From CBDDKW01 sp965230425 (GTDB lineage: Bacteria > Pseudomonadota > Gammaproteobacteria > UBA1113), in NCBI GenBank assembly GCA_965230425.1, contig CBDDKW010000010.1:124001-188000 (forward strand): 64,000 nucleotides of DNA, in the 5' to 3' direction. A program made the translations under genes and the position numbers. The notes below the pieces were generated by a model, which was not told where the DNA came from, ran no database searches, and saw only the letters and a list, made by a program, of their open reading frames with translations. Below, one piece after another: positions 33,667 through 42,509 of the stretch (its first letter is position 1; every line of letters starts with the position of its first letter).

Positions 33667-35130
33667 ATGCGCTTAAAGAAAACCCTACAGAAATTCATCT
33701 TGACCGTTACAAGCTTCTGCCTCTGCAGCTCTATCGCACTGGCAGATCCGCTGCCAAATCTTGGCGACCCCAGTCGTACAAAGCTCAGCTTACAAAAAGA
33801 AGCCAAAATGGGTAAACAATTTATCCTTGCCTTAAAAGCCTCAGGTTATGTAATTCAAGACCCTATTGATGAAAGTTATATCAAATCCATCGGCTTTAAA
33901 TTGGTTGCTGCTCACCCTCACCCAGGAAGAAAATTTCATTTTTACATTATCGATGATGACAATATTAATGCCTTTGCAGGTCCTGGCGGCTATATATGCG
34001 TTAACTCAGGCTTAATCCTTAACAGTAAAAACGAAAGTGAGCTTGCAGGTGTATTAGCCCATGAAATTGGTCACGTAGTCCAAGGCCATATTGCCAGGCA
34101 AATTGAAAATATGTCCACCGTGCGCTTATCAACCATTGCAGGTTTACTCGCTGCTGTTGCCTTAGGCACGCAAAGTGGTGAAGCTGCCACGGGTGCTGTT
34201 GCGGCAACAGTGGCAGGTGCACAGCAAAGCATGATTAATTTTACCCGCAGTAATGAAAAAGAAGCTGACAGTGTGGGTATGACTATTATGCATAACAGTG
34301 GCTTCGACCCTGAAGCACTGCCGGCTTTTTTTAAACGCTTACAGCAGGAAGAACGTTATTATGCCTCAATGCCAGAGATTTTAAGTGATCACCCTTTAAC
34401 GGAAGCACGGATTGCCGAGGCAGAAAACCGCGCAGCTCAGTTTAAGGTGCAATATCACAAAAAGCCTATTCGGAATAGCGAAACTTTTTATTTAGTACGT
34501 GCACGCTTACGTGTACAAACAGCAAAAGATCCTCACGCAGTACTGGCTTACTTCAAGAAAAACCTACAAGCAAAAAATTATCAAAATAAATTAGCTGAAG
34601 AATATGGTTATGGTTATGCCCTCTTAGCTGCAGACTTACCTAAGCAAGCTTATAAAGTCTTGTATCATCTCGCTGAGCAACATCCAGATAATATTATTAT
34701 CCATATTACCCTCGCCCACAACTTAACTGAATTACATCAGTATAAAAAAGCCCTCACAGTACTTGAGCCCTTATATGATGCCTATCCAGATAACTACGCA
34801 ATCACTTTATACTATGCAGATACTTTGCTACAAGCGAATCAGGCACAACATGCCATGGATATCCTACTGCAACACCGCCTACACTTCCCTAAAGATCCAA
34901 TCCCCTACGGTTTACTTTCACAGGCCCAAGGTAAAGCTGGCTTTGAGGCACAAGCCTATCAAACCCGTGCAAATTTTTATTTAGATATAGACCAACCACG
35001 CCAAGCTTTAAATCAATTAGAAATGGCAGAAAAGCTGCCTGATAATGACAAGTATATGCAAGCGCGCGTTAAAGCGCAGATTAAAGAAGTCAAAGCGCTG
35101 ATGGCAGATAAGAAAGGTAAGAAAAAGTAG
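33667..35130 (+). CDS. bepA: Periplasmic M48 metalloprotease/chaperone BepA
   Basis: BepA (YfgC) helps assemble or degrade outer-membrane proteins such as LptD. The 487-residue protein starts with a signal peptide (KKTLQKFILTVTSFCLCSS, cleaved near ALA). Next comes an M48 protease domain with the zinc motif HEIGH at about residues 135-139 and the third ligand in EKEADSVGM. TPR repeats occupy residues 290-470 (AYKVLYHLAEQHPDN, ALTVLEPLYDAYPDN). Length matches E. coli BepA. It is divergent from ribD across the 108-bp repeats and is followed by the insertion sequence. Confidence 0.93.
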   Translation: MRLKKTLQKFILTVTSFCLCSSIALADPLPNLGDPSRTKLSLQKEAKMGKQFILALKASGYVIQDPIDESYIKSIGFKLVAAHPHPGRKFHFYIIDDDNINAFAGPGGYICVNSGLILNSKNESELAGVLAHEIGHVVQGHIARQIENMSTVRLSTIAGLLAAVALGTQSGEAATGAVAATVAGAQQSMINFTRSNEKEADSVGMTIMHNSGFDPEALPAFFKRLQQEERYYASMPEILSDHPLTEARIAEAENRAAQFKVQYHKKPIRNSETFYLVRARLRVQTAKDPHAVLAYFKKNLQAKNYQNKLAEEYGYGYALLAADLPKQAYKVLYHLAEQHPDNIIIHITLAHNLTELHQYKKALTVLEPLYDAYPDNYAITLYYADTLLQANQAQHAMDILLQHRLHFPKDPIPYGLLSQAQGKAGFEAQAYQTRANFYLDIDQPRQALNQLEMAEKLPDNDKYMQARVKAQIKEVKALMADKKGKKK

Positions 35131-35220
35131 TCAGACTCTAGAGATAAAGCAATTAAAAAAGAACACTGTCACATCGAGCGCAACAATAAAAAAATGCTGT
35201 CATCTCGTATATGGACTCTC

Positions 35221-35507
35221 TCTATTTTGCAAGTAAAACACTGAACAAAGAATAAAGTCGACATTCGTATATCCGGTAACTGTGTGAGCCATTAACACTA
35301 ATAAGCTCGTACCCTAATGTAATTCATAAGCACTCTGCAACCTCATCGAGCGGACGACCACGAAGGTCTTCGAAATGGTCAGGTACTGACAGAGTGGTTA
35401 AACCTTTACACATTATTCAGATTTTCTTGACTTGTCAGAAGAGAAAGCATACCTCCTATATTTAATGACCTATTTAACTCTACCTATTTTCCTACAGGAC
35501 TCTAGTA
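35221..35507 (-). ncRNA. Candidate guide (bridge/seek) RNA of the insertion sequence
   Basis: The long non-coding end of IS1111-type elements lies after the transposase and encodes the RNA that pairs with donor and target DNA. This stretch has no reading frame. It contains inverted stretches such as GACGACCACGAAGGTCTTCG near 35352, which could form the stem-loops. Exact RNA ends and guide loops cannot be set by eye. The assignment rests on element architecture, not on a matched RNA model. Confidence 0.45.
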
Positions 35508-36545
35508 CTAATCTTTTACCATAGCGGGAGGTGCCTTAAATTCATCGCCCAATACGATAATAGCCCATATATGCCTTGCTAGTTTATTAGCCAGTGCGAC
35601 ATAACATTTGTGTTTTCCTCTGGTGTTCTTTAACCGCTTGAGCCATCGACTTAATTCATCGTGTTTATTATCAATATATTTGACAACAGACCGAGCACCA
35701 TGAATAAGTAGACCACGTAAAGTGCGATTACCTCGTTTACTAATCCCTTGTAGCTTGTGAATACCCCCACTGGAGTGTTCCTTCGGCACTAACCCTAAAT
35801 ACGCAGCGCAGTGTCGCCCATTGCTGAAATCACTGGCATTACCCAAGGTGGCGTAAGCAAAGACTGCAGTAATAGGCCCTACTCCACGTAAGTGCATTAA
35901 GCGTCGACAGACCTCATTCTCTTTTGCTATCGCCTTAATTTGCTTTTCATAACCGGCTATCTTCTTATCTAAGGTGGGTAATTCTTCGTACAAATCATTC
36001 AATAAGCCACGTAACCTATCGGGTAAGCCATTGTTTGTATCCTCTAATAACTCGGATAAACGTGATTTCAAGCGTGATAAACCTTTAGGAACAATTTCCC
36101 CAAATTCTAGAAGAAATCCGCGTATCATATTGCCTATCTCTGTTCGCCGCTGTACATAGCTTTCTCTTATCCTATGCAACGTTTGTAACGTTTGCTGCTC
36201 TTCGGTTTTAACGGGCACTGTGGGGATACCCTCATGTTGAGCCGCCATGGCGATGGCTTTTGCATCATTGGCATCGTTCTTACTGCCTACCACAAACCCT
36301 TTGACGTATTGGGGGCTAATCACTTTTACCTGATATCCCAGGGCTCTAAAGCTCCTTGCCCAGTAATTCGCCCCACCACACGCCTCCATTGCAATGGTGA
36401 CATCGGCGGATAAATCCTTGATATAACTCATTAATTGATGTCTTTTTAAGGACTTTTTCAACACACAACTCCCGGATTGGCTGGCTCCATGTAATTCAAA
36501 ATGATTTTTTGCCAAATCGATACCTAATACGTTAATATTGCCCAT
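35508..36545 (-). CDS. IS110/IS1111-family transposase (DEDD recombinase)
   Basis: The 345-residue transposase has an N-terminal RuvC-like DEDD domain: Asp in VLGIDLAKNHFEL, Glu in IAMEACGG and two Asp in KNDANDAKAIAM. A C-terminal Transposase_20 domain has LMHLRGVGPITA and GISKRGNRTLRGLLIHGAR, containing the conserved Ser. Nothing is truncated, so it should be active. Members of this family recombine DNA under guidance of an RNA from the non-coding end of the element. That end here would be the 288 bases after the stop codon. Confidence 0.93.
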   Translation of the reverse strand: MGNINVLGIDLAKNHFELHGASQSGSCVLKKSLKRHQLMSYIKDLSADVTIAMEACGGANYWARSFRALGYQVKVISPQYVKGFVVGSKNDANDAKAIAMAAQHEGIPTVPVKTEEQQTLQTLHRIRESYVQRRTEIGNMIRGFLLEFGEIVPKGLSRLKSRLSELLEDTNNGLPDRLRGLLNDLYEELPTLDKKIAGYEKQIKAIAKENEVCRRLMHLRGVGPITAVFAYATLGNASDFSNGRHCAAYLGLVPKEHSSGGIHKLQGISKRGNRTLRGLLIHGARSVVKYIDNKHDELSRWLKRLKNTRGKHKCYVALANKLARHIWAIIVLGDEFKAPPAMVKD

Positions 36546-36667
36546 TGGACTCTCCTTTTATTTCAGTGGTTTGAGCTTTCCCATAAAGCTCTTGTAAAGA
36601 CGAGTATATCGTCTTGTGAACGTGAAGTGAGAGTCCATTACATTGAGTGCAATAATAAAAAAATTTC

Positions 36668-36791
36668 TGTCATTTCGAGCGCAGCGAGAAATCCCCCTAC
36701 GGTTTAGCTAATCAGAACATAACGCTGTTACTGAGTAGTCAAATCGGCAGGAGATTATTCGCCGCGGCTAAAGCCACGGCTCTGAATGACA
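36668..36791. repeat. Palindromic repeat, TGTCATTTCGAGCGCAGCGA family
   Basis: This element begins TGTCATTTCGAGCGCAGCGA and ends GAATGACA with terminal TGTCATT/AATGACA. It contains TCAAATCGGCAGGAGAT and a GCCGCGGC-type hairpin. Related pieces recur at 51218, 60418 and 62601. It lies between the insertion sequence and the U-box gene. Confidence 0.7.
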
Positions 36792-36798
36792 ATATTTT

Positions 36799-39700
36799 TT
36801 AACCTGGTGCTGGCATAGCAGCTTCTTTATTAAGCTGTGGCTCTACGCTCCTATCTTCTACAGACTGCAGCTCTGTTGTAGGTGCAATTGGAAATGCTAG
36901 CGCCTCACCATTAACATTGACTACACCAGGTGCTGGTGGAAAAGAATTTAGAGACACAGCACTTTCTGCTGCCTCTGCAGTCTTTCCTGAATCCGTAACA
37001 ACTTCATTATCTTGTAATTTAGCAGATGCTGCAGCAGCTTGTTCGCCTTGCGCAGGGTGAATATCGCCAGCTTGAGCAAAAAATTCAGTCTGAGACGAAC
37101 CGGCTGTAGATAAGTCTGGGTCACTAGCGACTGTTGCTAGGGTCTCTGGCACTGCAACTAATACTCCAGTATTATCTAGTTTTGCTTCTTCTTTACCATT
37201 ACTTTCTGTGGATCGTGATTCTTCAGCTTGTGCTTGTAATTTTTCTTGCTTTTCGGCTCTTGCATCACGAAGAACTATCTTTAAATCACGAATAATCAAA
37301 TTTCGAACTAAGTCTGCAGGTATAAGTTTACCATTAACATCCAGCTTATTATTAGTCACCGGAGAATAAGCAGTCTGGCAGTCTTCAGATCTTTTCTTTT
37401 CGAACCAAGTTTTTGCACATGGTTTATGTAAAACCCAGCCAATTTCTTGTTCATGAGTTACAGGCTCATCGTTGATTCCCTGACATGTTGCACATTTGTA
37501 CTCTGCTAGCAACTCAATATTTTCTAAATCAATCCCTTCATCTTCACACTCCTCGATCAACTGCTGAATCTTATTTTTTTCCCCAGAACTAGTACTTGCA
37601 TCTATATGAGGATTGTCCTGCTCCAAAGGCGGAGCTGATGGTACTGCACCAACATGCCCTATTTTTTCACTATGAACTCCAGTAATATCACTGCCAACCC
37701 CTGCTTTAACAAATTCGGGAGCTGATGGCTCGACCACGGCTTCGGCTCCATCTTTTCTAGGACTTGCTGGCGGTGCTGATGGTACTACATCAACATGCCC
37801 TACTTTTTCACTATGAACTCCAGTAATATCACTGCCAGCCCCTGCTTTAACAAATTCGGGAGCTGATGGCTCGACCACGGCTTCAGCCCCACCTTTTCTA
37901 GGGCTTGCTGGCGGTGCTGATGGTTCGACTCCACCAAGGTAGCTTACTTGACTACTTGATGAACCATGAGCTTCAGCATCACATGAGCTTGCTGTTGCTG
38001 AGGATTCAGATGCAGTCATAGGATAAAGAAGAAGGCCTAGTTTTTCAGCTCTAGTACGATATTGATCTAAATATTCTTCTGCATATTTTGCGGGTTCTTC
38101 ACCAGAATTTTTTAACCTTTCCATAATCCCAATAAATGTACTATCAAGCTTACCAACATATTCAGCAGCGAAATTTTTAGTCATTTCATCATATGCCTTC
38201 AGCTTATCTGCATCTGCACTGAACTTAGTATTCTTGACTTCCTTGATGTGTTGTTCAGCCAATTGATGAATTTTCACTGCAGTGTTAAGTATATATTCAA
38301 TCAAGTCGCTGACTTCAATCATTAAAAATTGACCTTCCCATCTGACTAGTTTAATGCAGTTATCATCTAGCTCGATTGTTTTTATAGAATTTTTCTCTAT
38401 ATCGTCAAACATGGGGAATGATTTTATAGCGCCAACCCAATTATCAGGCTGCAAACCAGCTTTTATTGCCTTAAGGATATCATGATAATTATTAATACCA
38501 TCCAACGCTGATTGTATTTTTTTAAGTGCTTGCTCAAGCCTAGGGATTTTAGCAGCAGATCGTGCGCGACTGTCATGATCAGGTTTTGTCACTTTCTTTT
38601 CATCATAGCCAACATGTCCATTACTACAACCACTGCAACGTGGATATCCTAAGTCCATTGCACAAGGTCCGGTTTTTCGTTTCCTCTCTATCTCTACACG
38701 TGTAGCATGCTGTGCTGCATGACGATGCTTGCCTAGTTCAGTTTTATAATGACCAATTTTTTGTTTTATTCTAGCTATTATTTCATCTAAGTTATCAGCA
38801 AGATCCTTTGTCTTCTCCCAGGACTCGAAGCGAGGCACATTGCTTAAATCACAACCAATATCCCGTATCGTTAGAGATACATTTTTTGCCATACTACTAT
38901 CTAACTGCTGTACTATAGCCATAGGATCAGCGAGTGTATTATATTGCCTGACGATTTCTTTCATGCGTTGTCGTGCATTAAAAGATATATGCGACGGTTC
39001 ACACTTTACACTTCTAAATTTTCTCACAATACCATTTAAGTAACTCACTATATATTCACGATAAGACCACTCGGAATTATTGCAAAGATGCTGAAGAAAT
39101 ATATCAATACTATTGCTTAATTTATCTCGATTTGGGTATGGATTATTTGTAAGCCACTCATAAAACTCTTGCTCTTGACTATTTAACCGACGATCGGGAA
39201 TATTTTTTCCATCTATGACATTCTCAAATCTTGGTCCTTGTGCTATCAGTTGTAATAATGATGTTCTTACGCAATCCACCATAGCTTGATCGGCTGCTTT
39301 ATTTCGGCTACTCACGGCTGCTTCATCAAAGGCACTCGATAATGGTATAGCATCTAGGCTAGCAACTAACTTAGTAAATTTATCTATGTGCAATTGCTGC
39401 CGTGCTGTAAGCATTTTGCTTTTGCAATCCGGAAGTTTTTTATTCAACAGTATAAGTAGCTCTGTTGAACTTTCTTTAAAGCTGTATTCACTAACCGTAT
39501 CCAGCAGACTATCTAAAGACATTTTTTTATAATTTAACTCTGTTACCAGCCTTTGAACTTTAGTACTATTCAATGCTGTTTTCCAGGAATTTCCAACACT
39601 ATACTGTACGCCATACTCAAAGATAGGGCCGCCAGATTCGCGGTGTGTTTCGCTCCAGTTCCCACAAATACTCTGGCGTTTTTTACAAAAGTGTGCGACT

Positions 39701-41019
39701 ATAACATGCTTGAAAATGACTTTGGCTAATTTATAATATTCATCGAGTTGTTCAATAGTAACCTTAAGACTTAATAATTTTTCAACAGCATTATCCCAAA
39801 AATCTAAGGATTCGACATTATAGGCAATATCATTATCCAAGGATGCAGTGGAACCACCTGTGGCATTAATCACTTTTGCTAAGGTTGTTACTGCTTGAAG
39901 AAAATCATCTGCTGAAATTATCTTTCTATGTTTCATGAAGTTATTTAATTTTTTTAGTTCACTTCTTTTTTCTAAGGGACAAGCCTCGATATTCAGCAGC
40001 ACAGGCTCATGCTGTGTATGTTCGAGCTGACTCACACTCGGTGCAAAATTCTGATAAATAGCTACTGTCCTTTTCCATGCAGCTTCATCATTACCCACGC
40101 AACCAATCACCACTCTCGTAACCGCAGGATTCTGGGCCAAAATGCCATTAATAACAGGATAATCCACATTCTCCGTAGTAGCGCGAAAGGATAAACTTGC
40201 CAGCATTGATTGTTTACCGATTCTTTCTTTTGAAAAAATCCTTGGTAAGATTGCCTTAGCTTCCTTCTTAACTGACACATCAATGAATTCAATATGACAA
40301 CGGTGAGCTACTTTCACTAATTCACCCAACATCTCAGCCATCGGTTTGTCAATCACAATATTTGAGAAGCGTAAGGTTTTTTTATCATCGGAAGCCTTTG
40401 GCCGTTCGGCTAAGCCTTGAAACCATTGTGATACTGAATTCGCATTAAAATGGCAGCCGTCGAAATGAAACGTCTTAGCGCCCTCTGACAAAAATAACTT
40501 TTTGAACTCCTCGCTAACTTTCTTCTCTTGAGTAAAATCTACATCCGTGAACGTACATATTTGCATATTCCAAAGACGAGTACTCGTGCTCGCATCGCTG
40601 CTAGTAGCCTGGCCTTGTTGTTCAGTCAACCAAAGATAAAATGCCATTAAATAATTAGGATCGCTTAATAGTTTCTTCGATGCACTTGTTTTATTAAATT
40701 GTATTTGTTGAATATTATATGGGAGATTTTGTTTGGCTTGTTTTCTATTGTGATAATTAGCATAAAAAAGTAAGCAGTGCTTGTGTTCTGGCGATAATGG
40801 CTCATCAGTAATGACCTCAAGAAAACTTTCTACCTGATCGATGCGTAAGTATTTGCCAAGGACTGGGGTATTCTCAAACGTTGTAATTAACGCCTCTGGC
40901 TCAGCTTGGTTCAGGCTTTCCCAGTACGCATGAGATGCCCTGATATCATTTGCTAATTGTTTAGCTAAGTCTGCTGGATTTTCAGTATACTTGCGCTCTT
41001 TCTCGACACCTGCGGTCAT
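36799..41019 (-). CDS. Large U-box protein with five PSAP motifs (candidate host-directed ubiquitin ligase)
   Basis: This 1406-residue protein has no signal peptide or membrane helix. Residues 150-330 contain leucine-rich-repeat-like strands (TFHFDGCHFNANSVSQWF, TLRFSNIVIDKPMAEMLG). A Cys cluster, PRCSGCSNGH, lies near 795. Residues 1031-1130 hold two 47-residue repeats plus a partial third, giving five PSAP motifs. Residues 1176-1245 match the U-box fold of E3 ubiquitin ligases (CATCQGINDEPVTH, GWVLHKPCAKTWF, then SPVTNNKL and LIPADLVRNLI), with two Cys retained as in RING domains. An acidic Ala/Pro-rich tail follows. The ATG at 41019 is chosen because GAGGAG stands 10 bases before it; the ATG at 41028 is too close. 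U-box proteins in bacteria are typically translocated effectors; the substrate is unknown. Confidence 0.7.
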   Translation of the reverse strand: MTAGVEKERKYTENPADLAKQLANDIRASHAYWESLNQAEPEALITTFENTPVLGKYLRIDQVESFLEVITDEPLSPEHKHCLLFYANYHNRKQAKQNLPYNIQQIQFNKTSASKKLLSDPNYLMAFYLWLTEQQGQATSSDASTSTRLWNMQICTFTDVDFTQEKKVSEEFKKLFLSEGAKTFHFDGCHFNANSVSQWFQGLAERPKASDDKKTLRFSNIVIDKPMAEMLGELVKVAHRCHIEFIDVSVKKEAKAILPRIFSKERIGKQSMLASLSFRATTENVDYPVINGILAQNPAVTRVVIGCVGNDEAAWKRTVAIYQNFAPSVSQLEHTQHEPVLLNIEACPLEKRSELKKLNNFMKHRKIISADDFLQAVTTLAKVINATGGSTASLDNDIAYNVESLDFWDNAVEKLLSLKVTIEQLDEYYKLAKVIFKHVIVAHFCKKRQSICGNWSETHRESGGPIFEYGVQYSVGNSWKTALNSTKVQRLVTELNYKKMSLDSLLDTVSEYSFKESSTELLILLNKKLPDCKSKMLTARQQLHIDKFTKLVASLDAIPLSSAFDEAAVSSRNKAADQAMVDCVRTSLLQLIAQGPRFENVIDGKNIPDRRLNSQEQEFYEWLTNNPYPNRDKLSNSIDIFLQHLCNNSEWSYREYIVSYLNGIVRKFRSVKCEPSHISFNARQRMKEIVRQYNTLADPMAIVQQLDSSMAKNVSLTIRDIGCDLSNVPRFESWEKTKDLADNLDEIIARIKQKIGHYKTELGKHRHAAQHATRVEIERKRKTGPCAMDLGYPRCSGCSNGHVGYDEKKVTKPDHDSRARSAAKIPRLEQALKKIQSALDGINNYHDILKAIKAGLQPDNWVGAIKSFPMFDDIEKNSIKTIELDDNCIKLVRWEGQFLMIEVSDLIEYILNTAVKIHQLAEQHIKEVKNTKFSADADKLKAYDEMTKNFAAEYVGKLDSTFIGIMERLKNSGEEPAKYAEEYLDQYRTRAEKLGLLLYPMTASESSATASSCDAEAHGSSSSQVSYLGGVEPSAPPASPRKGGAEAVVEPSAPEFVKAGAGSDITGVHSEKVGHVDVVPSAPPASPRKDGAEAVVEPSAPEFVKAGVGSDITGVHSEKIGHVGAVPSAPPLEQDNPHIDASTSSGEKNKIQQLIEECEDEGIDLENIELLAEYKCATCQGINDEPVTHEQEIGWVLHKPCAKTWFEKKRSEDCQTAYSPVTNNKLDVNGKLIPADLVRNLIIRDLKIVLRDARAEKQEKLQAQAEESRSTESNGKEEAKLDNTGVLVAVPETLATVASDPDLSTAGSSQTEFFAQAGDIHPAQGEQAAAASAKLQDNEVVTDSGKTAEAAESAVSLNSFPPAPGVVNVNGEALAFPIAPTTELQSVEDRSVEPQLNKEAAMPAPG
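37630..37929 (-). repeat. 141-bp in-frame tandem repeat encoding PSAP motifs
   Basis: Two full copies and a partial third, at a 141-bp period, lie inside the U-box gene. Each full copy encodes 47 residues with two PSAP tetrapeptides; the partial copy adds a fifth. The two full copies are nearly identical, so this is a recent duplication that can change copy number without breaking the frame. Confidence 0.9.
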
Positions 41020-41104
41020 GATACTCATTCTCCTCGTTCTGCTCTCGAGGCGGAATTATACTGGAGTAAGATTAAGGGATTATTAAATGCTGCTTATTTA
41101 TCAA

Positions 41105-42259
41105 TCAAAACGCATTCAAGCCCGTCAAATACTTACCTACGATTAAATGATGTACATTATCCGTACCTTCATAGGTGAATACTGATTCTAGATTGGTCAT
41201 ATGCCGGATCACGTGGTATTCCAAGCTGACTCCATTGGCACCTAGGATATTACGTGCCATGCGGGCGATATTGATAGCTTCGCGGCAACCATTCATTTTC
41301 GCTAATGAGACGCTGTTAAAGTCTGCTTGGCCGTTATCTTTCATTCGGCCTAATTGTAGATTCAGGCATTGCGCCTTAACAATTTCAGTGTACATATCGG
41401 CTAAATCTTTTTGGATTAATTGGCAAGCAGCGATGGGCTTGGCAAATTGCTGACGTTCTTTGCTGTATTCTAAGGCGATATCAAAACATGCCATGGCTGC
41501 ACCCATACTGCCCCAGGCAATACCATAGCGTGCTTGGGTCAGACACCCTAGCGGTGCGGCTAAACCTTTGTCACTACCGGGTAAATAATTTTCCTCCGGT
41601 ACAAAGCAATCAGCAAAGACTAATTCGCCGGTAATTGATGCGCGTAATGACATTTTATTTTCAATAGCATGGGTACTGAATCCTGGAAAATCTTTTTCCA
41701 CAATAAAGCCGCGAATACCTGCATCAGTTTTTGCCCAGACAATAGCAATATCAGCAATAGTTGCATTAGTGATCCACATTTTAGAACCATTGAGCAACCA
41801 ACCACCATCAACTTTCTTTGCATGGGTTTTCATGCTGCCTGGATCGGAGCCTGAATCTGGCTCTGTTAAACCAAAACAACCAATGAGTTCAGCGCGGGTC
41901 ATTGCTGGTAACCATTTTTGTCTTTGCGCGTCACTGCCATAGGCGAAGATGGGGTACATACACAGAGAACTTTGTACTGAGGCAAAGCTACGTAAGCCAC
42001 TATCGCCACGTTCTAACTCTTGGCACACTAAACCATAACTTACATAGCTGCTATCAGCGCCACCATATTCCGTGGGTAACGTAATCCCCAGTAAACCTAA
42101 TTCCGCTAAACGCTGAATAAATTGCTTGGGGAAAACAGCCTGCTCATAGGCATCGGCTATTACGGGTAATACTTCATCATCCACAAAGCGGCGTACCGTA
42201 TCACGGATTAATAGCTCTTCTTCGCTGAGTAAACTTTCAATTTTATATAAGTCTTGCAT
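41105..42259 (-). CDS. gcdH: Glutaryl-CoA dehydrogenase
   Basis: This FAD enzyme oxidises and decarboxylates glutaryl-CoA to crotonyl-CoA in lysine/tryptophan breakdown. The 384-residue protein has the acyl-CoA dehydrogenase signatures CFGLTEPDSGSDPGSM and WITNATIADIAIVWAK, and the catalytic Glu in VFTYEGTDNVHHL. RSFASVQSSLCMYPI is the pattern that sets glutaryl-CoA dehydrogenases apart from other members. Length is normal. Another acyl-CoA dehydrogenase specificity is possible but less likely. The fused E1 gene lies upstream on the same strand beyond a hairpin repeat. Confidence 0.9.
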   Translation of the reverse strand: MQDLYKIESLLSEEELLIRDTVRRFVDDEVLPVIADAYEQAVFPKQFIQRLAELGLLGITLPTEYGGADSSYVSYGLVCQELERGDSGLRSFASVQSSLCMYPIFAYGSDAQRQKWLPAMTRAELIGCFGLTEPDSGSDPGSMKTHAKKVDGGWLLNGSKMWITNATIADIAIVWAKTDAGIRGFIVEKDFPGFSTHAIENKMSLRASITGELVFADCFVPEENYLPGSDKGLAAPLGCLTQARYGIAWGSMGAAMACFDIALEYSKERQQFAKPIAACQLIQKDLADMYTEIVKAQCLNLQLGRMKDNGQADFNSVSLAKMNGCREAINIARMARNILGANGVSLEYHVIRHMTNLESVFTYEGTDNVHHLIVGKYLTGLNAF

Positions 42260-42294
42260 ATTCTGTCCTTGTTTGTGTAGCTAAGTCTGAAAAT

Positions 42295-42451
42295 AAAAAT
42301 CCCCGAGGTAATCCTCGAGGTATTTTATTTCCTAGTAATATTTCGCCTACGCGAACCAAGTTCGCGTAACGGCGACTTAAGGGGAGTCTACGCTGACTCC
42401 CCTTAAGAATCCCCAAGCGTAAAGTCCCCGCAGCAAGCTGCGGGGAATCAA
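42295..42451. repeat. Four-hairpin dispersed repeat, copy A
   Basis: This 157-bp unit is shared with 51904-52061. Hairpins in order: CCCCGAGG...CCTCGAGG, ACGCGAAC-caa-GTTCGCGT, CTTAAGGGGAGTC-tacgct-GACTCCCCTTAAG (13 bp perfect) and CCCCGCAG-caag-CTGCGGGG. It fills the gap after the fused E1 gene and before gcdH. It could end transcription, protect mRNA ends or encode a small RNA. Confidence 0.85.
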
Positions 42452-42509
42452 ATAATACTGCGATTATCTGCCTCGGTATCGTGTTAACGTCAACAATGTA
42501 TAATACTGA

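Larger units (their letters stand above)
35211..36638 (-). mobile_element. Complete IS110-family (IS1111-like) insertion sequence
   Basis: The ends are perfect 10-bp inverted repeats, ATGGACTCTC at 35211-35220 and GAGAGTCCAT at 36629-36638. Inside are one intact transposase gene, 90 bases of 5' spacer and a 288-base non-coding 3' part, the arrangement of the IS1111 subgroup. A third TGGACTCTC lies at the transposase start. The flanks on both sides resemble one another (TGTCATCTCG / GAGTGCAATAATAAAAAAA), indicating insertion into the TGTCATTTCGAGCGCAGCGA repeat family. Confidence 0.85.

Noticed and set aside
33273..33806. A 177-residue minus-strand reading frame with three 36-residue repeats (SFTLEGCSRVND)
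   Set aside because: The repeats come from the 108-bp hairpin array, whose length is a multiple of three. The frame runs antisense into the signal-peptide region of bepA and has no ribosome-binding site or family likeness.
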